Positions 57,681 through 64,000 of a DNA stretch of 64,000 bases are shown here, piece after piece. Position 1 is the stretch's first letter. The number at the start of each line of letters is the position of its first letter. Under the pieces are notes generated by a model. It worked only from the letters and a program-made list of their open reading frames with translations. It ran no database searches and was not told the origin of the DNA. The position numbers were made by a program, and so were the translations under genes. The stretch is taken from positions 1 to 64,000 of the forward strand of contig JAKAZL010000003.1 in assembly GCA_021815925.1 (NCBI GenBank), in the 5' to 3' direction. Source of the stretch: Pseudomonadota bacterium (GTDB taxonomy: Bacteria > Pseudomonadota > Gammaproteobacteria > Steroidobacterales > Steroidobacteraceae).

Positions 57681-58529
57681 ATGGAGCCAATGCCGTTGCG
57701 CGAGGCGATCGCGCGTCACGTTCACGATGGACAGAGCGTAGCCCTCGAGGGCTTCACGCACCTCATTCCGTTCGCCGCCGGCCACGAGATCATCCGTCAG
57801 CGGCGTCGCGACCTGCAGCTGCTGCGCATGACGCCCGATGTGATCTTCGATCAGATGATTGGCATGGGGTGTGTGCGCCAACTGACGTTCTCCTGGGGCG
57901 GAAATCCCGGCGTGGGATCCCTGCACCGGCTGCGCGATGCGGTCGAGCATCAATGGCCCGCCCCGCTGGCGCTCATCGAGCATACGCACGGGGAGATGGC
58001 CGTTGCTTATCAGGCCGGGGCGAGCGGACTGCCGTGCGGGCTGATGCGCCGCGGTGCGCAGACCGATCTTGCTCAGGCCTCCGCGGCGGGCGTGAGACAC
58101 GTGCCGTGTCCGTTCTCGGGGATTGCACTGACTGCCGTTCCGGCCATCAATCCGGATGTGACGATTCTGCATGCTCAGCAGGTGGATGCGGCGGGCAACG
58201 TACTGATTCGCGGCATCGTCGGTGCGGCCAAGGAGGCTGCGATGGCAGCGCGCTGCGTGATCGTCACGGTCGAGGAGCAGGTTGAGCGGCTCGAGGCGGA
58301 CATCAACTCGATCGTGCTTCCCGCCTGGATCATCGCTGCGGTGAGTATCGTGCCGGGCGGCGCCTATCCTTCCTACGCACACGGATATTACCCACGTGAC
58401 AATCGGTTCTATCAGGAATGGGACGTCATCGCGAGGGATAGGCAGGGCTTCGAGAGCTGGATGCAGCGCCACGTGCTGGAGGTACCCGATCACGCGGGGC
58501 ACCTCCAGTTGCTCGGGGTGAGCGCATGA
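57681..58529 (+). CDS. CoA-transferase subunit A, CatI/GctA-like
   Basis: 282 residues. LREAIARHVHDGQSVALEGF, THLIPFAAGHEIIRQRRRDL, MTPDVIFDQMIGMGCVRQLT, SWGGNPGVGSLHRLRDAVE follow the CatI (3-oxoadipate CoA-transferase) pattern closely. With the next gene it moves CoA from a donor such as succinyl-CoA to a dicarboxylate. ATG at 57681, five bases after the ALDH stop; the frame upstream lies inside ALDH. Confidence 0.9.
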   Translation: MEPMPLREAIARHVHDGQSVALEGFTHLIPFAAGHEIIRQRRRDLQLLRMTPDVIFDQMIGMGCVRQLTFSWGGNPGVGSLHRLRDAVEHQWPAPLALIEHTHGEMAVAYQAGASGLPCGLMRRGAQTDLAQASAAGVRHVPCPFSGIALTAVPAINPDVTILHAQQVDAAGNVLIRGIVGAAKEAAMAARCVIVTVEEQVERLEADINSIVLPAWIIAAVSIVPGGAYPSYAHGYYPRDNRFYQEWDVIARDRQGFESWMQRHVLEVPDHAGHLQLLGVSA

Positions 58530-59344
58530 GTGAGATAACATACACAGCCGATGAGATGATGACGATCACCGCTGCGCGGCAGTTGCGCAATCGGGCGGTG
58601 TGCTTCGTCGGCATCGGTCTGCCCAGCGCGGCGTGTAACCTCGCCCGCCTCACTCACGCACCCGATCTCGTTCTGATCTACGAGTCCGGTACTGTCGGAA
58701 CCCGACCGGATTCACTGCCGCTGTCGATCGGCGACGGCGAGCTGGCGGAGACCGCGGTCGCCGTGGTACCGCTGCCGGAGGTGTTCTCCTATTACCTTCA
58801 GGGTGGCCGGGTCGACGTCGGCTTTCTCGGGGCAGCGCAGATCGACCGGTTTGGAAACCTCAACAGCACGGTGATCGGCGAGTACGAGCGGCCCACCGTG
58901 CGGTTGCCGGGGGCCGGCGGTGCGCCGGAAATTGCGACGCATGCGCGCGAGGTGCTGATCATCATGAAGCAGTCGCCGCGCAGCTTCGTTGCGAGCCTCG
59001 ACTTCCGAACCTCGGGTGGGTATCTCGAGGGGCATGGCGCGCGCCGCGCCCAGGGGTGCCCGGGTGCCGGGCCGCGCACCGTGATTACCGATATCGGCAT
59101 CCTGCGACCGCACCCCCAGACCGAGGAGCTGCGGTTGGTCGCCTTGTATCCGGGCAAGACGCTGCAGGAGGCAAAGGCTGCGACGGGATGGCCGCTGCAG
59201 GTCGACGATGACATTGAGATTCTGGCACCGCCCGAGGCCGCCGACCTTCGCGCGCTGCGCGAGCTGCATGCTCGAACGGCCGTGGCACACGCGAGCCCCG
59301 TACGGATTCCTATTCCACTGAACGCAAACGCTCGAGGTCGATGA
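58526..59344 (+). CDS. CoA-transferase subunit B, CatJ-like
   Basis: 272 residues. YTADEMMTITAARQLRNRAV, CFVGIGLPSAACNLARL, the catalytic Glu in LIYESGTVGTRPDSLPLSIG, GFLGAAQIDRFGNLNSTVIG. CatJ/3-oxoadipate CoA-transferase beta family. ATGA overlaps at both ends (58526-58529, 59341-59344) couple it to the subunit A gene and to the next aminotransferase. Confidence 0.9.
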   Translation: MSEITYTADEMMTITAARQLRNRAVCFVGIGLPSAACNLARLTHAPDLVLIYESGTVGTRPDSLPLSIGDGELAETAVAVVPLPEVFSYYLQGGRVDVGFLGAAQIDRFGNLNSTVIGEYERPTVRLPGAGGAPEIATHAREVLIIMKQSPRSFVASLDFRTSGGYLEGHGARRAQGCPGAGPRTVITDIGILRPHPQTEELRLVALYPGKTLQEAKAATGWPLQVDDDIEILAPPEAADLRALRELHARTAVAHASPVRIPIPLNANARGR

Positions 59345-60669
59345 TGAGTTCTTCCCACATCAAGACGCGACTGCCAGGTCCCAAGGCGCAAGCCCTGATC
59401 GAGCGCGATCGCCTCGTCAGTACGCCCTCACTGCCACGCGATTACCCCTTTGTCATGCACAAGGGACGGGGCGCGGAGGTATGGGACGTGGACGGCAACC
59501 GGTTTTTGGATTTCGCGGCCGGCATTGCCGTGTGCTCGACGGGTCACGCGCATCCAGCCGTGGTCGCGGCGATCAAGCAGGCGGCGGATGATTTCCTGCA
59601 CATCTCGAGCGACTACTGGCACGAGCGCATGACGAGCCTGTGCGAGCGGGTCAACGCGCTGGGGCCGGTGGGCGAGGCGGCGCAGGTGTTCATCTGCCAG
59701 AGTGGCACTGAGGCGGTGGAAGGCGCTCTGAAGCTGGCCCGCTATGTCACCGGTCGGCCGCGATTCATTGGCTTTCTGGGCGGCTTCCACGGACGCACGC
59801 TCGGGTCGCTCGCCTTCACGGCGAGTAAGTACACCCAGCAGGCCGGATTCTTCCCGCCCATGCCGGGAGTGACTCATGTTCCTTACCCCAATCCCTATCG
59901 CCCGCTTTTTGCGGGGGCGGACCAGGGGCAGGCCGTGCTCGATTACATCGAGAACACGCTGTTCCGGACGAACGTGCCGGCGAGCGAGGTGGCGGCGGTG
60001 CTCGTCGAGCCGATACAAGGCGAGGGCGGCTACCTCGTCCCGCCCGACGGCTTTCTGCGCGGGTTGCGCGAACTCTGTGATCGGCACGGCATTCTGCTGA
60101 TATTCGACGAAGTACAGGCGGGTGTCGGCCGGTCGGGAAAGATGTTTGCGAGCCAGCACTGGGGCGTGACTCCCGACATCATGACCCTTGCCAAGGGTCT
60201 GGGATCGGGGCTGCCGATCGGGCTGACCGTTGCGCGGCGCCGATACATGGAGCGTTGGAAGCCGGGAGCCCACGGGAACACCTATGGCGGCAATCCGCTC
60301 TGTTGCGCCGCCGCGCTGGCGACGCTCGAGCTCGTTGAAAGCGAGTACGCCGCCAATGCCGCCCAAGTCGGGGAGTACTTCATGAACCGGCTGCGGCAGC
60401 TTCAGCAGCGCTTCAACTGCATCGGTGAAGTCAGGGGCAAAGGCCTGATGATCGGCGTGGAGCTAGTGGAGGACCGCACGAGTCGTACGCCAGCGAAAGA
60501 CCTGTGCCAGGCGGTACTCACGCGCGCGTTCCACAACGGATTGCTCCTGCTGTCCTGTGGCATGAGCACGGTGCGGTTCATGCCGCCGCTGATGATCGAT
60601 ACCTCGCACGTCGATGAGGCGATGGAGCTGCTCGAGATTGCGTTGAAGGAAGCACTGGCGGGCACGTGA
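59341..60669 (+). CDS. Class III aminotransferase, 4-aminobutyrate-type
   Basis: 442 residues. DFAAGIAVCSTGHAHPAVVA, CQSGTEAVEGALKLARYVTG, GGFHGRTLGSLAFTASK, EPIQGEGGYLVPP, FDEVQAGVGRSGKMFA, Schiff-base Lys in MTLAKGLGSGLPIGLTVAR. Family members act on GABA, ornithine or similar omega-amino acids. A second omega-transaminase in the same operon suggests that two successive amino groups, or two related substrates, are removed. A hairpin follows. Confidence 0.92.
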   Translation: MMSSSHIKTRLPGPKAQALIERDRLVSTPSLPRDYPFVMHKGRGAEVWDVDGNRFLDFAAGIAVCSTGHAHPAVVAAIKQAADDFLHISSDYWHERMTSLCERVNALGPVGEAAQVFICQSGTEAVEGALKLARYVTGRPRFIGFLGGFHGRTLGSLAFTASKYTQQAGFFPPMPGVTHVPYPNPYRPLFAGADQGQAVLDYIENTLFRTNVPASEVAAVLVEPIQGEGGYLVPPDGFLRGLRELCDRHGILLIFDEVQAGVGRSGKMFASQHWGVTPDIMTLAKGLGSGLPIGLTVARRRYMERWKPGAHGNTYGGNPLCCAAALATLELVESEYAANAAQVGEYFMNRLRQLQQRFNCIGEVRGKGLMIGVELVEDRTSRTPAKDLCQAVLTRAFHNGLLLLSCGMSTVRFMPPLMIDTSHVDEAMELLEIALKEALAGT

Positions 60670-60695
60670 GTCCGCACGACTGCCCATGAGCGGCA

Positions 60696-60721
60696 CTGGG
60701 GCTGCTGCGAGGCAGCCCCAG
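60696..60721 (+). terminator. Hairpin after the catabolic operon
   Basis: CTGGGGCTGC, loop TGCGAG, GCAGCCCCAG: a perfect 10-bp stem 27 bases after the aminotransferase stop. The T-run is missing, so it may work with Rho or merely protect the 3' end. Confidence 0.55.
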
Positions 60722-60871
60722 TCGGGCGGGAACTTCGTCGCTCCGGTGCATAAGGATCGAGCGCTCGATGCGCTCACGCGGCGATCGCTGAAACGCGGCG
60801 CCGCCCGGGTCTGTTCGACCGGGCATTGACTCGCAACACTACATTTTAAAACGATTACTCAAGGGGATCCT

Positions 60872-63634
60872 ATGAAGCCGAACCACAAGCTGTCGCGCAC
60901 CATTGCGGCGATTCTCAGCGCTTCAGCTATCCGTATGGTGCTCGCAGCCGACGCTCCCGCGACGGCTCCGCCGGCGCCGAGCATGGGGCAGGCCGAGGCG
61001 AGTGCTCAGGCACTGCAGGCCGTCGTCGTGACCGCGACTCGTCGTCGCGAGAACGTTCAGGACGTGCCGGTTACCGTGCAGGTGCTGACCGGTCGGATGC
61101 TGCAACAGCTGCACCTGTCGTCCTTCGAGGACTATGTCCGGATGATTCCAAATCTCACGTCCGCGGACAACGGACCGGGACAGAACGAGATCTTCATCCG
61201 CGGCATCGGCGCCGGTTCGACGTCCACTCAGGACAGTGGCGTCACCGGTCTGTGGCCCAATGTTGCGGTCTACCTCGACAACCAATCGGTCCAGCTGCCC
61301 AACCAGAACCTCGACATATATACCGCGGATCTGAATCGAATCGAGGTGCTCGAGGGGCCGCAGGGAACACTGTTCGGCGGCGGAGCGGAGGCGGGGGCGA
61401 TCCGCTACATCACGAACAAGCCGAAGCTCGATAAGGTCGAGGGCAGCGTCAGCGGTGATTATGGGGTCACCGCCCACGGCGATCCGAATACCGCAGTCAC
61501 CGGCGTGCTGAACCTGCCGATCGTGCCGCACCACCTGGCGGTGCGCATGGTGGCGTACAGCGACCGCCAGGGCGGATATATCAATAATGTGCCCGGGACC
61601 TTCAGTTATCACAATACGGACCTGGGCATTCACTACGCGAACTATCCGGCGGTGAACGGGCAGTGCCCGAACGGTCAACCGAACAGCGGCTATTGTGTGC
61701 CCCCTGGCAGCCCGGTGGCGAACAATTCGAACCTGGTGCGCAATGCGATCAACCCGGTGACCTACCAGGGCGCGCGCATCGAGGCCCTGTACAGGTTCAA
61801 TGACGACTGGAGTCTGCTGGTCACGCAGATGAACCAGACGCTGGACGCCGAGGGCGTGTTCTTCCAATATCCCAATGCGCCGGATGGGCAGAAGCTCAAT
61901 CCCCTCGAAGTAGTGCTGTTCACGCCGTCGTTTCACAAGGACAAGTGGTCGAATACGTCATGGACCCTCAAGGGTAAGGCCGGAGATCTCAACGTCATTT
62001 ACACCGGCGGGCTGCTCACCCGTAACCTCGAAACCGAGACCGACTACACCAATTACGCGCGCGGCTTCTACGGTGATTACTATCATTGCTATGGCCCGGG
62101 CAGCGGGGGCAATGCGAGCCTGACCTCCACGTGCTTCTCTCCGGTGGGCGCAATCTACGACTCGCAGGAGAACACGCACTGGCAGCACGAGCTGCGTGTG
62201 GAGACTCCGCACAGTTCGAGGCTGCGCGGAATATTCGGTATCTACGAGGAGGACAACGTCGTATACGACCAGGACAACTACCAGACTCAGAGTCTGCCTT
62301 CCTGTACGTCGAACGGCGCGCCCGGAACACCGGGCAACTCGGGCTGTATGTCGAATCTGGGCACTTTCCCGGGCACGACGGTCATGTACCCGGGCGTCAA
62401 GAGTGGTCAGACGTCCTTTTACGTCGACACCAAGCGTGAGACCCGACAGCTGGCTGAATTCGCCTCGGTCAGCTTCGATCTGACGCCGCAGCTGACCCTG
62501 ACCGGTGGCGCACGGCACTTCGTCTATCAGAACAGTCTGCAGGGCAACATCATCTCGGCGTTCGGATGCTTCCAGGCGGGCGCTCCGGCTGGCGGATGCC
62601 ACAATCCGGCGACATCAACCAATGACAATGCGCAGAACCTCCGAGATACGGAAAGCGGCTGGCGCGCTCAGGCGAATGTCTCCTGGCACATCGATCCGGT
62701 GCTGCTCGGACATCACCAGCACATCATGACGTATTTCACCTTCTCCCAGGGATTCCGCCCGGGTGGATTCAATTCCAACGGGGGCAGCGCACACATCATC
62801 GGTCCCGACGGTCAGGCGCAGTTCCTCATTCCGAGCGCCTACCACTCCGATACGCTCAATAATTACGAGTTCGGGTGGAAAACGGACTGGCATTTCCTGC
62901 ATCGGTATTTCCAGTGGAACGCGGCGGTGTATCGCGAGGACTGGAACAATGTCCAGATCAACTTCTTTGATCCCGGCCTGCTCGGCCTCCTGAACGTCAA
63001 TGAGAACGGACAGAACTTCCGCATCAATGGCGTGGAGACCTCGTTCATCGCCCAGATCTGGCGTGGACTCACCCTGCGTGGCTCGGGCGCTTGGAACAGC
63101 AGTGAACAGACCAATTCGCCCGCGCTCATCGACAACAATCCGGCGAGCGTGAATTTTGGCAAGGCGATTACGCAGAACTGCGGTGCCGGACCGACCAGCT
63201 GCACACCGGTCGTCAATCCGTTCGGGCCGCGCGGCGCGCCGACGGCGGATTCGCCTCCGATTCGCTTCAGCCTGCTGCTGCGTGATGACTTTCCGATCGA
63301 GGCACCGGAGTTCATGTCGTATCTGAACGGTGCGACGGGGCACGTGCAGGTCGGAATGGTGCACCAGGGGCACTCGTTCACGCAGTCCGGGTCCAATCCG
63401 CCGTTCATTCCGGGCGTCGTGGTCTCGACGCAGCGGCTGCGGTTCGAGAATCCCGCTTACACGGTGTATGACGCGTCGGCCGGAATATCGAAGGGCCACT
63501 GGTCGTTCACGGTCTACGGCGAGAACCTCACGAACTCGAATGTGGCGGTCTTTACCAGCACCGATCAGTTCATCGTGGCGCAGACCCCGATGCGCCCGAG
63601 GGTCATCGGCGCGAAGTTCGGGTATAGTTTCTAA
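60872..63634 (+). CDS. TonB-dependent outer-membrane receptor
   Basis: 920 residues. Signal peptide to about residue 26 (SASAIRMVLAADA), a TonB box LQAVVVTATRRREN, plug domain (VTVQVLTGRMLQQLHLSSFE, NEIFIRGIGAGSTST, LEGPQGTLFGGGAEAGAIRY) and a 22-strand barrel ending GAKFGYSF with the C-terminal Phe needed for BamA recognition. Energised uptake of a large or scarce substrate; FecA/SusC-type extensions are absent. Strong AAGGGG ribosome-binding site. Its position after the catabolic operon suggests that it imports the operon's substrate. Confidence 0.95.
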   Translation: MKPNHKLSRTIAAILSASAIRMVLAADAPATAPPAPSMGQAEASAQALQAVVVTATRRRENVQDVPVTVQVLTGRMLQQLHLSSFEDYVRMIPNLTSADNGPGQNEIFIRGIGAGSTSTQDSGVTGLWPNVAVYLDNQSVQLPNQNLDIYTADLNRIEVLEGPQGTLFGGGAEAGAIRYITNKPKLDKVEGSVSGDYGVTAHGDPNTAVTGVLNLPIVPHHLAVRMVAYSDRQGGYINNVPGTFSYHNTDLGIHYANYPAVNGQCPNGQPNSGYCVPPGSPVANNSNLVRNAINPVTYQGARIEALYRFNDDWSLLVTQMNQTLDAEGVFFQYPNAPDGQKLNPLEVVLFTPSFHKDKWSNTSWTLKGKAGDLNVIYTGGLLTRNLETETDYTNYARGFYGDYYHCYGPGSGGNASLTSTCFSPVGAIYDSQENTHWQHELRVETPHSSRLRGIFGIYEEDNVVYDQDNYQTQSLPSCTSNGAPGTPGNSGCMSNLGTFPGTTVMYPGVKSGQTSFYVDTKRETRQLAEFASVSFDLTPQLTLTGGARHFVYQNSLQGNIISAFGCFQAGAPAGGCHNPATSTNDNAQNLRDTESGWRAQANVSWHIDPVLLGHHQHIMTYFTFSQGFRPGGFNSNGGSAHIIGPDGQAQFLIPSAYHSDTLNNYEFGWKTDWHFLHRYFQWNAAVYREDWNNVQINFFDPGLLGLLNVNENGQNFRINGVETSFIAQIWRGLTLRGSGAWNSSEQTNSPALIDNNPASVNFGKAITQNCGAGPTSCTPVVNPFGPRGAPTADSPPIRFSLLLRDDFPIEAPEFMSYLNGATGHVQVGMVHQGHSFTQSGSNPPFIPGVVVSTQRLRFENPAYTVYDASAGISKGHWSFTVYGENLTNSNVAVFTSTDQFIVAQTPMRPRVIGAKFGYSF

Positions 63635-63685
63635 GGAGAAGCTGCGACCGTTGCGCAGCGGGGGTGCCGTGCCGGGCGGGACAAG

Positions 63686-64000
63686 ATGGGGAGTCCGTCG
63701 AGAGTCGAGAGTGAAGTCATCCGCGTACGCGGATTGATCGAGGCGCAGCGCTTTGCTGAGGCGCGTACGGCGGCCGAGGCGCTGCTCGTTGCGGTGCCGG
63801 AGAACAGGGACGTTCTCTACGCCTGTGCCCACGCGCAGCGTCGCCAGGGGGACATCCGTTCGGCGCTGAGGACGCTAGCGAGACTGGAAAGCCTGCATCC
63901 GCGCTTCAGCCGCGGATTTCAGGAGCGCGGCTTCTGCCACGTCGCGTTGAAGCAGGCTCCGGAGGCGATCGAGGCCTTCCAGCGCGCCGTGAGCATCAGT
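63686..64000 (+). CDS. TPR-containing protein, N-terminal part (cut by window edge)
   Basis: 105 codons to the edge. MGSPSRVESEVIRVRGLIEA, QRFAEARTAAEALLVAVPEN, LYACAHAQRRQGDIRSALRT, RGFCHVALKQAPEAIEAFQR form TPR helices. In this lineage such an N-terminus after a TonB receptor often precedes a sulfotransferase domain, but that part lies outside the window. ATG 63686 follows CGGGCGGGA. Confidence 0.75.
   Translation, partial: MGSPSRVESEVIRVRGLIEAQRFAEARTAAEALLVAVPENRDVLYACAHAQRRQGDIRSALRTLARLESLHPRFSRGFQERGFCHVALKQAPEAIEAFQRAVSIS

Overview
The window is high-GC bacterial DNA from a gammaproteobacterium. The order thrS-infC-rpmI-rplT-pheS-pheT-ihfA-merR (35.5-42.7 kb) is the classical gammaproteobacterial translation operon. 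The large TonB-dependent receptor, the ABC permease/M1 peptidase fusion and the TPR protein at the right edge fit the Xanthomonadales/Nevskiales/Steroidobacterales neighbourhood. That finer placement is inference, because no 16S or marker tree can be computed here.

Layout. 0-2 kb: a truncated LacI-family regulator divergent from a sodium:solute symporter, with a LacI-type operator between them. 2.4-9 kb: a REC-GAF-degenerate GGDEF-EAL signalling protein, an orphan hypothetical, an APC permease, a LysR regulator, thioredoxin and a small ACT-like protein. 9.1-14.3 kb (minus): a tightly coupled operon of an AMP-forming acyl/acetyl-CoA synthetase, E1 alpha, E1 beta and E2 of a 2-oxoacid dehydrogenase and an acyl carrier protein, with no E3. 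15.2-23.8 kb: two export modules, an ABC ATPase plus ABC-2 permease/M1 peptidase fusion, and a MacA/MacB-type pump.

24.06-31.4 kb is an accessory region. It looks like two elements stacked in tandem at the 3' end of tRNA-Asn. Degenerate copies of the tRNA end lie at 24063 and 28163 and the intact tRNA at 31322-31397. The two distal copies continue into the same diverged sequence of about 125-137 bp. The cargo is rich in toxin-antitoxin modules: a decayed ParDE, Phd/VapC, Xre/RES and CcdAB, together with ArsR/AHSA1, a WXXGXW-type lipoprotein and a SnoaL-like secreted protein. A second small element (42899-44570) is bounded by perfect 45-bp copies of the tRNA-Pro(GGG) 3' half and carries a GNAT acetyltransferase and a RelE/HigA-type module. 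No integrase is visible in any of these elements.

31.5-42.9 kb is core genome: DUF2784, aspartate aminotransferase, uvrB, tRNA-Val, the thrS-to-merR operon and tRNA-Pro. infC appears to start with the rare codon ATA, which fits the known autoregulation of IF3 through non-canonical starts. 44.7-49.3 kb is mixed: a PD-(D/E)XK-like nuclease, a Sel1/TonB-C protein, an IS3 transposase remnant, MarC and a probable transporter remnant.

50.0-64 kb is a catabolic and uptake locus: a dimethylformamidase-like protein divergent from an NCS1 permease, a PcaR-type IclR regulator, then a translationally coupled operon of class III aminotransferase, aldehyde dehydrogenase, CatI/CatJ-like CoA-transferase and a second class III aminotransferase. 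A TonB-dependent receptor and a truncated TPR protein follow. Together they suggest import and deamination of an amine- or amide-containing compound, oxidation of the aldehyde, and CoA activation of the acid. The substrate cannot be named from sequence alone.
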